Shown: piece after piece, positions 23,976 to 35,801 of the stretch
How the letters are laid out: every line of letters begins with the position of its first letter
How positions within the stretch are numbered: the stretch's first letter is position 1
NCBI GenBank assembly: GCA_018398805.1
Contig: JAGFBZ010000693.1
Location: 2,294,001-2,358,000 of the forward strand
DNA: 64,000 nt
Direction of reading: 5' to 3'
From: Hirundichthys speculiger
Lineage: Eukaryota; Chordata; Actinopteri; Beloniformes; Exocoetidae
Program-made: the position numbers and the translations under genes
The notes under the pieces: generated by a model
Seen by the model: the letters and a program-made list of their open reading frames with translations, nothing else
What the model was told of the DNA's origin: nothing
The model's database searches: none

Positions 23976-25925
23976 TAGCAGCGCATCTCTCCGTTTGCGT
24001 ACGTGTGTGTGCATGTGAGTATGTGTGCACACCTGCATCGCACCTCCACTATGTCAGAAGTATAGAGATAGAGAGAAAAGAAGAGTGTCCTTGGCTGCTG
24101 AACAACAGTCACCTCTTTTCTTTGTGCTCGTACAGACAACTTGCTGGGGTGTTCTGCCTATTGTAAATATTTAATTTAGTCCCATTTATCGGTGTGTGTA
24201 TGAATTAAGGCAATTGAATTGAGTAAGTGAAAATGGCTTGGCCCTGTATGAGAATATGCCTCCCACTTACAGACGGGCAAAGTGCTGCTTGTAATAGAAA
24301 AGGAATGTTAGAGGGAGAGGAGTATGAGCTTGTGTCGAGAGAAGAGGAGAGCTTAAATGCGAGCCAGAGCAAAGTGGGACAGAAGGAATCTGAAGAGGAG
24401 CATGAGGGACAATATGTTAATTTGATTGTTATAAAAGCAAGGCAGAAAATGTTGTTTAATGTCAGAACAGACACTTATTTGAATACTGTGATCATTCAAA
24501 ACAAACGTACATACATCAGGGGAGAAGCAGAGAAGCTGCACTGAATTAAAAAAAAAAGAAGAAAGGGTCTCATGGGACAACATTAATAAGGTCAGAGCTG
24601 AGCAACTGTAAATGTCAAAGGTCACCTCTGACACACAAAAGCAGAGCAGACCTACAGAGCACCTTCACACACTCAGGCACTCTAGAGCACACAAAATGTG
24701 ATCATTTATTTGAAATGGTTAGCCTTTTCAGAAGCATAACATTTATTTAAAAATAAAAAATAGCCTTCTTAATGATTTTCCAATGATTGTGTCTGCCCTA
24801 ATTACCTCGAAACCAAAGCCTTTTGAAAAAAAAAGAATAAAAATACCTGAGACATGCATGCCCTCAAACCAGCAGGTCAAAATTCAAGCACAGCGCTTAG
24901 AACACCAGCAAACTATACCTGCATTAAAAACAAGTGTAATGACACTTCTTGCACAAGTCCACACTCATAGAAACATGCCCACCACATCCAGCCAAACTCA
25001 CACTTGAAATTATGAGTGAGTCACTGCATTGCACAGCAGGCCCTTTGGAGATGGGGATTTCCACACAGAGGAAAACAGGTGACATCTGGCCAGCTCTCAC
25101 ACAGATCAATGTACAATATGGCTGCCTACAGCTGCTTTGTGTGCAGCAGAACCTGCAAACACGAGGAGGTAAAAAGATTCCTCGCTGGCAGGGGAGCAGA
25201 GAGGAAGAAGAATGCAGGGAAAGAAGTCAAAAGTCATGCAAGTAATCCAAGAGAGTTGACCAAAACCCAAATCACCTCAGCAGCTGAGACACACCTGCTA
25301 ATGTGATTACACGCACGGAATATCTCTGAAGGTTCAGCCTTGTGCTTACCCATATACACAGTTACGATGGCCACGCATGGCCTGTTTTCACCTCAAATAA
25401 AGTTCATAGAGACCGTACACAGCTCAATAAACAGCGTCCTAGCTTAGCACCAAACATTGTTTGGCTCTCCTCCTCGAACCGCTGCTTGGGTTTTAAACAC
25501 ACCGCACTGGCTTCTTCATTTTGAGTGACGTGCAGAGCTTTCAGGCTGTCCTACTGTCCTGTCATCCGCTATCTCTCAGCTTGTTTGTTTTCTACCAAAA
25601 GAGTAACAGAAATAAGATATGATGGATGAATGACAAACCTTATTCAGAAAAGCCCCATTGATGACTCAGCCAGGAAACTATCCATCTGATTGTTGGCTTG
25701 TGGGAGGAATTTAAGCTGATTTCAGTGATACTGAAATAATAATAAAACATGTCTGACAAGAAGTATCAAAGGGAGGTTATAGTAAGGTGAGTGAGCCAGG
25801 GATTTTTAATGCATTTAATTTGGTAAAAAAAAAAAAAAAATAAATAAAATAAAATGCATACCATCAAAGTCTTTTTGAATAGATTTTTTTAATTTATATG
25901 TTTATGCCAAACAAGAATGAAATGT
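23976..25925. other. Noncoding DNA
   Basis: A 105-codon plus-strand frame at 24227-24544 is Glu/Ser-rich and not repetitive, but it has no recognisable domain, no splice context and purine-rich composition. I treat it as chance. A poly(A) lies at 25827-25841. Confidence 0.4.
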
Positions 25926-26951
25926 TTTACAGTATGTCATCAACAAACCACACCCTGATCAGAGATTTTAGCATCCCGTTTTATTTCAAATATAGACTGA
26001 TTCTGACCCTTTCTTTTATTTCCAGGTGTGAAAAAACAGAAGAGAACTATCTGTGAGCATCAGAGACATAATTATTAAACACATGACAGTTGCAAGCCAA
26101 TAGCAAAAGTTCTGGAAGTCCCAGTTTAAAAGTGTATGATATCATTGAAAACTTTTGAGATCCTTCTCAGACGTGGCACTAAGAAGGAAGCCTGTGACAG
26201 TGCTTGAGGATTGTAGATAAAAAGCACTGAAGACACCTACTGAGCTCTAGGGTGACATGAGAAGATATGGGCTGATGGTTGCGACCTGCTCCATATGCTG
26301 CACACAGAACCAAGCAGACCTTCAAAGGCCTGAGACAGCAACAATATCACAATATTAAAAGAAATGTGAAAAAAAGCTCATGACAAAATGTTCATAGCTA
26401 CTATCTGTCCATGAGCATGTTTTGTGAATAGAGAAAACCAAATTAGAAATCTTGTGAATCAGTCTGTGGAGAAAAGAAATGAAATCTACCTAAAAAAGAA
26501 TATTCTATCAACAATAAAGGTTTTGTTATTCTGTGTGGCTGCTTTACTGATTGGAGGCAATAAAATGTGCCAATAATGAAACCTGAATATTTCTTAAGCA
26601 TTTTAGAGGAAAACATTTCTGATATTCATGTACCAGATAACTAAAGGTTTGGAATTAAGGTGCTTGGTATTTGCACACATCCACCTAAAGCAGCACTACA
26701 AATAACTGTTGAAAATGAAAAGATGAGCTGAAAAGTCACATTGAAAACCCTTGCAGAGAACTAAAATCCTGAAAAAAAGAGTGGCAGAAACTACCATCAG
26801 ACAAATGTAAAAAGTGTCTAGACGGCCACTTTCACACTCTGAAAACATTCCAAGTTTATGTTGCTGGCTCATTTGCATTTACTTCTGAAAATGTTAAAAG
26901 TGTCTGCCTTAAAAATGTAGTGGTGCCAATACTTCTGACCAGCAACTGTAC
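25926..26951. mobile_element. Tc1-like element relic, right terminus only
   Basis: The end GTGGTGCCAATACTTCTGACC followed by AGCAACTGTA (to 26951) is the typical outer terminus of fish Tc1 elements, which finish in ACTGTA at a TA target. The interior from about 26090 to 26350 (for example AGAAGGAAGCCTGTGACAG and CAGACCTTCAAAGGCCTGAG) looks like decayed transposon code, but I cannot read a catalytic motif. No matching left terminus was found; the start given is only the left limit of the search. Confidence 0.4.
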
Positions 26952-28990
26952 CACTACATCTGCTTTTCTTTCAATCCATTTACCCATCCCTCTGCTTGAG
27001 GCCCAGCAGAGAACAAAAGGCTGGGGATTGATTTGAGTGTCAGGTGGACAGAGAGATGTGCAGAGTGGGAATAGCTACTGGGGAATCTTTGGCACAGACC
27101 GATATTATTTATCCTGAGCAATATCCTAAAATGACTAATTATACAGAATAATTATTGGACTAATTAGACAATTATCTAAACAGGCAGTTTATTGGCTGAA
27201 AAAAGTCAATACAGGGAAGAGATATCTGCAATGGTTAGGATTTATATTTTGCTTCCTTGCCTGATCACCTGCATCACAAACTATGCTATAAAACATTCAG
27301 TGTCTTATAAAACCACATAGATATTATACAGCATGTGGAGCCAAAATCAAAACTTAATATTACAAATCAAAACAGTTCCAAGAAGTGCTTCTTTATTTTC
27401 TGGAGTCACTGGATAAAACCTGATGCGTTTCATCTGGGCTTGTGTGTCTTTCCCAGCCAGGAGGAAGGTGACAGCAGATTTGTAGGAAAGTGTCAGGGCC
27501 AGCTGTTCCCACAGGACACACAGAGAGAGTTAGGTCCCACTGCAGATCTTATCTGATCTCTGTGTCATCACTACAGACCTGCTCTCCTTTCAGGGACCTC
27601 CACCTTTCTCTGTTTACGCTCTACCTTTCTCAACAGCAGAATCACACAAAGGGTTCATCTTTCTCAGCCTGTTTTGTCCCTGGCACAAACGCACGGTAAC
27701 AAACACACGTGCAGAATGAACACACAAAGCTTCTCTTCCATGTGCACAACTCTGGCATCCAGTCAAAGTGGCGCTAAATTGCATTAAAATAGTGCAGTGC
27801 TCGTTGCAAATTTACATGGGAATTAGAGAGAGTAGGAGTAATTACTCCAGGCTAGTGCCGCTAATTGAATAAGGGCGCAGCCTTTTCTCTCCTCTTCTTT
27901 CATACGATATACACAAGGCTGTGCGATTCTCTTCAATGTCATTGTGCCATCACACATGCCGGCTAAAGGAAGCGATGGGGTGGAGGGGTGATTTGCATGT
28001 TTGTGTGTTGCTGTCTCCTTGTGCATTTACGGATATTTGTTTTCCCAAGTAGTTTTTTCACAATGTGAGAAGCAGCGATGCAAATATGAAGGTCTGCTGT
28101 GCTGTACGCGGGATCACTGGTGTGCATTGGTATTACTGAGCCGTGTGGGAAATTTAATGGATAAAATCTATGCGCATCAAGATGTAGATGTGCTGTTTGG
28201 TTGGTAGTGTCTTTCCTGTGGGAGGTAAATCAGAGGCAGAGCGAAGAGTATGAGAAGAAAGGCAGACATGACCAGAGCACAAACAGACAGCTGGGGGCTG
28301 TGTTTGAAGTAGGCCTCGGAGAGAGCACGTTGCCTTTGAGGTGTGGTGGATATGAGAGTGACTGTCACACTGACACACGCAGCACTTCTCCCACTGGAGC
28401 ATTTTCATGGCAAAGTGCCTGCTGGCTAATTCCCAGATCTGCTTAATTCTGTAATTGCAGTGACTATTACAATAGAAAACCACTAATGCATGAACAGATC
28501 ACTCACATTATAGCATTATAGCAAGCCCGTGGAAAACATACCAAGAGGATTTATCCTTCCCAAAAAAAAAATATATCTTCAAACCGTCCTGCAAAGAGAG
28601 GCATAAATCTTATTTCCTTCTGTAGGTGTATGTGTCACCCTTGCAGTGTGAAGAGTAGAAGCTGACTGCTCTCAGGAATATCAACCTGTGGCTGTCAGCG
28701 TTATCAGATCTAAACCACTCAGGAAGAACTAAACACACTACCTTTCAGCCAGTCTCTTTCTCACACATGAAGTCAAAACAGAATATGTGAAAACACAAAC
28801 ACACTTTCTACACACACATGCAGGCTCATACACAAAGACTTTAAGACCAGAGTGCAAACGAGAGACTAATATCCCCACACAACAGCACTTTTCTAAACTC
28901 CGGATATTACTCACCACATGCATGTTTCAGGCAGAACTAACAAAGGTTTGCTGTAACTGACATGTACCAATGACTGTAAAGTTTAGGGTT
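26952..28990. other. Noncoding DNA with AT-rich motif clusters
   Basis: No exon is recognised. The segment 27105-27200 holds repeated CTAATTA, AATTATT and TTAGACAATTATC motifs within about 90 bases, and 28390-28480 holds GGCTAATTC, CTTAATTCTGTAATT and CTAATGCAT. Such density resembles homeodomain-bound conserved noncoding elements, but this is pattern inference only. Confidence 0.35.
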
Positions 28991-28999
28991 ATTTTAGGG

Positions 29000-29520
29000 G
29001 ATATAAAGCATCCCACAGCATGATGCTGCCGCTCCCATACTTCACAGTTGGAATAAAATTACAAACGCCTGCAAGCTTCTCTCTTTTTCCTCCAAACATG
29101 ACGATGACCATTTTGACCAAACAGTGCTCATTTAGTCTCATCTGACAATTTTTCCTGTGTGCACCTGCAAACTGTAATCTGGCTGTTTTTATGTTGGTTT
29201 TGGAGGCTTCCTTTCCACTGCATGGCCTTTCAGTGGTACAGAATGTGTTTTCTTGTGGATAACAATATTCTCTTCCCTAGTTCAGCCTGCGTCTTTATAA
29301 AGGCTTGTTGGTTTTTTTTTTTTTCTGAGCTTGATTTACACTTTTCACACCAAAGTACATTCATCTTGAGAGCACAGACGCTGTCTCTTTCCTGAGCAGC
29401 TCCCATGTCGTTTACATGTGCATTATTGTTTGAAAAGATGAGTGTTGACCTTCAGGCATCCAGAAAGTCTACCCAAGGATGGATCAGACTTGTGCTTCTT
29501 TATGGATATATTCTGTCACT
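29000..29520 (-). pseudogene. Tc1-like transposase relic
   Basis: On the minus strand the segment at 29010-29053 reads TVKYGSGSIMLW, the block before the catalytic domain's second acidic residue in Tc1 transposases (GGSxMxWGCF type). Farther along the minus-strand parent, 29090-29240 and 29310-29500 match the DNA of the middle and N-terminal coding region of this group, for example the SDET-type site (29136-29150) and the CAAAGTACATTCATCT segment. Stops and small indels occur throughout, so no transposase could be made. No inverted termini or TA flanks are recognisable. Tc1 proteins catalyse cut-and-paste transposition in the nucleus. Confidence 0.72.
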
Positions 29521-29720
29521 TTTTAATATTTTGTGTATTATTTTTGCTGTTCTTATGACACATTAGTTAAGATTGTTTGTGTCTCATTGACAAGATTATG
29601 CCTCTCATTGTTATTTTGGCTCTGTTTTCAGCCATTATGTATTTATTTTCTCCCCCTTTGTACCTGTTTTAAGTCTCACTGTAGTAATTTTTCAATACTT
29701 TTTTGATAGCATCTTCAATT

Positions 29721-29768
29721 ATGTGTGTGTGTGTGTGTGTGTGTAGGTGTGTGTCTTTGTGTGAGTGA

Positions 29769-29804
<36 letters not shown>
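29721..29804. repeat. (TG)n and (GA)n microsatellites
   Basis: A TG tract (29721-29745) is followed at short distance by a pure GA tract (29771-29804). Confidence 0.95.
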
Positions 29805-29806
<2 letters not shown>

Positions 29807-30871
29807 CTGGGAAGTTTCTGGGATGTCTCTTCAGAAATCTGTCCATTATCTGTCACATATTTGTAAGTGGTAACTTTTAAAAATGCTGAACTTTGCTTAT
29901 ACTTTTTTCCTTGGAGTGTCTTTTATTAAAAAGACAAAAACATTTCTGACATGGAAATCATGCCTGAATTTGAAACAGTTCTATACAAAACAGAACATTT
30001 TCATGCATTATCATTTTGCAAGTATGGCACAACTAATACACCCAAATCTGACTAAGATCTCAGGATCTGAACCAACATACCTCTACATAAAGTTGTTTGT
30101 TTTAATTTTAGAAATATTCACGCTTTCCATCTCAGTTAATTCCTTGTTGGGTGCTAGGTCATGTTCATTTGTGTATGCCAGTGTGTGGGTGTGTGTGCGT
30201 GTTCCCTGTTGGCGATATTATGAGTGAAAATACCTGCTGACGCACAACCACCAGATCCAGAGGTCAAACACTTCAGAGTTTGCTTTCATTGATTCATTGC
30301 CCCAGGTAGAGAGGACGCCTGTAAGCAAGAGAAACTGAGACAAAGATAAAGGCAAAGGGTGTGTGTGTCTACAACCTAATGTGTCTCAGTGTTAGCGTGT
30401 CTGTCTGCATCCACTGCTATAGCCTTAAACAGTCAGCCTGTGTTTCCTGGCCAGCGGCACAGTCACTGCAGTCAGGGTGTTAACAGGAGGGATAGAGAAC
30501 GAAAGAACAAAAGATGTGCCTGGAGCTAATTCAGAAATGCCTTTGAGAAACAGCAAAAATCTCCATGGGAGTAAGGAGGGATGAAGAAGTGAGAGAAAGC
30601 AATGAAGAGAGAGAGAGGGAACTGAATAGTCAGATATACATTTTAACAAGGGACATGCAGGAATGGGAGACTCCTTTAAAACGATGGGTTTCTCCTGCGT
30701 ATTTTTTTTTCTCACGCACACATCAGAAAAAGGGAGAGATGCGTCCCGCAAGTGCTTTACAGTAAACAGAGTCCTCAGAGCTCCCCTATCTGTCTAATCC
30801 CCTTAAACAAACAGAGAAGGGACTGTAAGAAATAAAGAGATGAAAGAAAAAAAAAACACAGAGGTGAGCGT

Positions 30872-30898
30872 GGGGGGGGGGGGGGGGGGGGGGGGGGG
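30872..30898. repeat. G27 homopolymer
   Basis: Twenty-seven consecutive G residues. This is unusually long, capable of G-quadruplex formation and likely unstable in length. Confidence 0.95.
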
Positions 30899-31474
30899 CG
30901 GCAGTTAAGGATACGGAGGTGATGAGTTGTTTTTGGACTCTGTTCCAGCCTTTGCAGCCTTTCATGACTGCAGAAACTGGTCACAAGACACTGACAAGGG
31001 TCTGAGGGATTTGCAGGACACATGTGTGTTCATGTTTGTGGTTTAACAAAATCAAGACCTCTTTGTTTAGCATCAATTGTTCATGATAATCCTGGAAAAA
31101 ACAAAGAGCTGTTCTGGAGTGTAAAATCAAAGCTTAAAACACAAGAGGGCTGTTAAAAGGACTCTACAAGGGGACATCAAATCTTATTCTCTGATGTGAG
31201 ACTTTTACCAGTTGCACATGTGCACATTTAATGTCCAAACATCTTAAAAACAGATTTTTGCACATAACATGCCCCTGAATAACTGACCAAAAACAAAAAT
31301 AGCAGTGCACATTATGTTTACATTCCTTATAGTTGAGCATATGAGACTCCTTCTTTGCTCTTATACCATCTATTTGTTTAGAATGAAGCCAGATATTTTT
31401 CGCTGAAATGTGAAAGTAAACACTGCTGTGGAAGTCCCTCCATTTCCTGCTGACTTCCTGTCATTGGTATTTAT

Positions 31475-31531
31475 ACACACACACACACACGCACCCCCCC
31501 CCCCCCCCACACACACACACACACACACACA
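31475..31531. repeat. (CA)n-C15-(CA)n compound repeat
   Basis: CA units flank a run of 15 C residues. Confidence 0.95.
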
Positions 31532-33956
31532 GCACAAGTAGGGGAGTGCTCTTTATCCATTTCCCAGCAAAGCCATGCCTGTCAGCACTAGTTTTTTCTA
31601 CACTGACCTGTTATAACCGCTACACAAACAGGTGGATGGGGGTGAAGCTGAAGTCAAAAGAAATAGGCAGAAATATTTAACTCTGAAATGACTGCCACTA
31701 CTAAACATAAAGTTCTGAGAATTCAAAGCTATTTAAAGCTACTTAGTCAGATTTCACTTTAAACAAATAAGTGAAAAGTGCTTCGAGTTTAATTTGTTGT
31801 CTCATGTGTTGCAAGGTCAAGCATCAAATATACTGCACGGTTTTCACATGAAGGCAACAGTCTCAAATTAATGCAGGTGTGTTTGGATCTATCACAGATT
31901 TTCATGCGATTTGTAACAGTTATCATTGTCTGAATCCTTACCATAAAGCCACAAAAGGTTTATTAAAAACAGCTCATTTGAAAGTAGTTAGACTGCTTTG
32001 TGAATCTGTGGGTGGATTTGTACATAAATCACCTCTTTATTAAGAACCTCCTCTGGATTCACAAATGCCAGTGTAAAACTTGGTTTGATCATGAGAATGT
32101 GTTCATGTATGTTCATGAATGCCAATCAATCGCAAGCTGGCAGCACATTCCTGCTGCTTATTAATTAGCATAAATCTGCTCCCAAGGAGGTGCGTCCTTA
32201 ACCCCAAATCTACCTGTAGACATGTTGCATGTGAAAAAAGCATGAGAGAGCTGAAGATAACATTTTCAGACTCAGTAAGTGATGTCATTTTAGCTAAAGT
32301 AGGAGCAAAGAAAAGATGTTTTATTTTGCTCTGTTAGTAGGCTACGGGTGGGATAGGACAAGGCACAGGCCTGGAAAGAGGTGACCAATGTAATAATGTC
32401 ATGTCTTCTGTCTAATGAAGCACTGAAGAGGTGAAGCAAAATATGAATTTGGCAAAGACTCTCTGACCTGTTCATCCACCTGATATTTGCACTTCAAAAA
32501 CACTTATGAACAATAAAAACACGTCTCATGAGAACACGACAGTTAGATGTGTGATGCTTTGAATTATGATTGAATCAGAGAGGATATGAAATATTCATCT
32601 GCGGTCTCCTGCAGGGACAGCATGCCGTTAAAAAGGCATTGATTTGACAAGCCAAACAAACGCTGATGAGGCCTGATAATCAATGGCAGCATTGATGACA
32701 GTGTGTAGTGGCCCTGGGCTCTGAGCTATTGGATGGGCTCAGTGTGAATAATGAATGAGGAGATTCCTGATTGATCAGTGAGGTTGTCTCTCTTTCAGAC
32801 ACTCAGCTGGCATTTCAATTGGGCCTGTATCACCGGAGACAATGTGCCAACAACACCTTGACAGGAACCGTACTGCAGAACTGGTCACATCACTGCTTCC
32901 CAGCAAGATGAAGGACATCATGGGAATCAATACAATCCACTCATGATGAGGAAAAAGTGGCTTTTGAACATATGGATAAGTGGAGACTCTTCGATAAATG
33001 CTGTAAGTAAATGTGGGCGACATGAAAACATGGGATTCAAGCGGAAATGCAGTGAGAAAACCTATAGATCCTTGCTGAGTTTGTCCTTGAGTTCAAAATG
33101 CCTGGACTGTTTGCCTCGTACCCAAGGGTGTACAAACATACACACCCCCAAAACACAGACACAAAAACACCCTCACACAGGTGACAGCAGTGGTAGGCTG
33201 CCTTATGTTTTGTCATTTGCTTGGCTTAGCCACACCAGTGCTGAATGTCAACTCTCTTATTCTTTTGTACTTGGCGGAGTTGGGGGAATGATGAGGGGAA
33301 CAAAAACACCAAACAACAAAAAAGATCCCCAACAATGTCGCTATCTTTACAGCATCTACTGCCGCTGTCTCCTTCTCTTCACCCTCCTCTTCTTCTATCG
33401 CTCCCTTTGTGCTCCCCCCTCCACATTCACACTCCCTCACAGAATATCACTTAGCACTGCCCTTGAATCCTCCTCCGTGTGTGCACACACTGTGTGCACA
33501 CACATTCTGAAAAGACTTGAAGAAACAAAGTAGGTAGGAAGTTGCTGCAGCAATGACGCTGATCAACTGTAAGTCATTGTTGTCTCAAGGTAATGGTAGC
33601 AAGTTTCATACCATTCTGCCACATGCCTTTGTGATCCAGTGTGTGGGTGGCAATTACAAGACACCAATATTGCTGCTAACTTTTCAATTCTTTATTTGCT
33701 TTCCATTACTCTTACCAGCATTCATTCTCTCACTGTGTGAACTCTGAGTTTCTCTCCCAGTGTGAATATTTATTTTCGATGATGAGAATGATTATGCAAA
33801 TGAGAGGAAAGTGCATCAGTGTGTCTGGCCAATGAAAACGACCTCTATAATATGTCCAAGACTAATAATCCATTTCATCTTTTTTTTTCTTACGACACAA
33901 AGTCGAAACCTCAGCTACTTTTTTTTTCCACTTTCTCTTTTTCTTTGCCATTTTGA

Positions 33957-34275
33957 AAAAAAATAAATAAATAAATTCAACTTTATATATATAGAATCCT
34001 CTAAATACTGTCTATTACACTATAAATTGTCTCTAGGCGCGTTTCAGAGATGCAAAGCATGGCCCTTGAGCAAATATTATTAACTATAAGAAATATTATT
34101 ACATCTTAAGTAAAGAAACAATGGCAAGGAAAAAAAAAACTCCCCTAGCAGGAGAAAAAAATTTAAGTCAAACAGTGGCAAGGAAAAACTACGCTTTAAG
34201 AGGGAAGAAACCTTGAGCAGGACCTGGCTCATAAGAGGACACCTTCCTGCCAAAGGCCATCTGGGTAAAGGAAGA
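33957..34275 (-). mobile_element. LINE/SINE 3' end, minus strand
   Basis: Reading the minus strand gives GATGGCC, then CAGGTCCTGCTCAAGGTTTC, TTCCCTCTTAAAG and TTTTTCCTTGCCACTG, and finally a short spacer ending in AATAAA-like sequence and (AAAT)n at 33957-33980. This is a well-known teleost non-LTR 3' end, also present at about 44.0 kb. A partial duplication of the TTTTTCCTTGCCA segment lies at 34113-34195. Confidence 0.7.
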
Positions 34276-34910
34276 AAAAAGGAGGGAGACACAACAGAGA
34301 GGATGGAGGACAGAGAGAGAAGTGGCACAAATATATTGGCATTATTATATAGGACAAAATATATTAATAGTAAGTTATCTATTAGCTGGATAACTAAGAA
34401 TTTATGTACCTTTATTATGACAAATACATTGTTAGTACATGCAGTACAGAGATGACTATATAAACAGGTGTAGGCAGCAACACTGAAGTAAAAAGGAATG
34501 CAATGAATGTATAAATGCATGAGTTCATATCCCTCTTCTCTTGTTAATGATTTGTACTTTTTTTTTTACTTCCTCCTTATTAGTTTTCTCATACAATCTT
34601 AACCTCCTCAACTGTGACTCTCAAAAAGCAGGTACAGTGTTACTGAGCCAAAAAACTGAGAGAAGCAAAGAGAACGGCTGAACCCCAAATTCACATCTAA
34701 CCTCATCTATTTATTTATTTTTATCCATTGTTTCATTTAACATTAATGTGAATGGAAAATAAAACCATTACAGTTCCTAAATAGGTTAAAAGTAACAAAG
34801 TAGTGACGTTTACCTGCATTTCTTGAAAAGTGCTCCAAGGCCATGCCTCATGAGTCATGTGTCAAGTCCCAGCTTCTTCAGATGGGCTCTGTCTCAAAAC
34901 CCTGTCCATG
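34276..34910. other. Noncoding DNA
   Basis: Short non-repetitive sequence with nothing recognisable except flanks of the neighbouring repeats. Confidence 0.45.
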
Positions 34911-34918
34911 CTCTAAAG

Positions 34919-35303
34919 CAGTGATTCCCAAAGTGTGGGCCGCAGCCCCCTGGTGGGCCGACGTGGTACTGCAGGTGGGTCGTAAGCGCTCATTAAAATT
35001 AAACAAATGTGTTTTAAATCCTCAATCTTTTTCAAATAGGTTTTTAATTACTGTAAAATACTCATGACATGATTTAAAAAAATATTAAGAGGTAATGAAA
35101 CAAACCAGTTAAGTGTTATTCTACTGTCATCTTAACTTAATATGACAAGTGTCACCTTATTTGATGACCCCTTACATTAACGTCAGGAACATGGTTCCTA
35201 GTCCTGTATGTCGATCACAGTTGTGATTAAAAGTTTGGGTAGGCCGTGGAGATTTTTCAGATTTCAAATTGGACCTTGGTATTCTGAAGTTTGGGAATGA
35301 CTA
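34919..35303. mobile_element. Non-autonomous hAT MITE with perfect 8-bp TSD
   Basis: The 385-bp element starts CAGTGATTCCCAAAGTGTGG and ends TTTGGGAATGACTA, which form imperfect inverted termini. It is flanked by CTCTAAAG at 34911-34918 and again at 35304-35311, an exact 8-bp duplication. The CAGTG-TTCCCAAA terminus with GGGCCGC next to it is typical of Charlie-like hAT elements of vertebrates. No coding sequence remains, so it would need a transposase in trans. Confidence 0.9.
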
Positions 35304-35316
35304 CTCTAAAGATTAA

Positions 35317-35798
35317 GGGTGAATTCCAATTCCTCCCTTAACCCTCAACCTCAACGCTGGCCCTTAACCCTCAATCTTTGGCCCTCGAAAGTAAGTGTAA
35401 GGGCTATCGCGTGACTTAGAGTGCAGTTATGTCTTCAGACTGCGGGAGACGGCATTACGCCAAAGCTATATCCAGTCTGACAAGAAGACGACATTTATAT
35501 TTTTTATTTATTTTATTTATATCTCCATTAACTACGAAAATACTTACATTCCTAGCTAGCTTTTTTCGTCACCATCCTTTTCGAAGATGTCTTGGCGAAA
35601 ATATGCAATGCCTTCTGGGTAGCACTTACTCCCAAGGGTGGTGCCAGAGAATCTCAATATTGAGGGCGATACAGACCTCAAACCTGTCCCTCAACTTGAT
35701 GTTCTGAGAATTAGGATGACACTAGCACTTCGCAGGAGTGTGCATTTTCGAGATTGAGGGTTGAGATTGAGAGTTAAGGAAGGAATTGGAATTCACCC
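35317..35798. mobile_element. PIF/Harbinger-like MITE with TAA duplication
   Basis: The 482-bp element has long inverted termini: GGGTGAATTCCAATTCC at the left, and its inverse GGAATTGGAATTCACCC at the right, with the similarity going on for about 40 bp of CCTTAACCCTCAA-type sequence. It is flanked by TAA at 35314-35316 and 35799-35801. Three-base TAA/TWA duplications are the mark of the PIF/Harbinger superfamily. The inside has a short non-homologous frame, but no DDE motif is visible. Confidence 0.82.
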
Positions 35799-35801
35799 TA
35801 A

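Larger units (their letters stand above)
29530..33950. other. Mostly unique noncoding DNA
   Basis: No gene is supported. A 196-codon plus-strand frame (32943-33533) is the longest here but has no domain, is crossed by another frame on the minus strand and contains CA-repeat code, so I reject it. AT-rich motif clusters occur at 32110-32180, and an octamer-like ATGCAAAT is at 33795. Confidence 0.45.

Noticed and set aside
24227..24544. 105-codon Glu-rich plus-strand frame
   Set aside because: Purine-rich composition favours open frames; no domain, promoter or splice context is visible.
32943..33533. 196-codon plus-strand open frame
   Set aside because: No recognisable domain or signal; part of it is encoded by CA-like repeats, and a 75-codon frame runs on the opposite strand. 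Probably chance.
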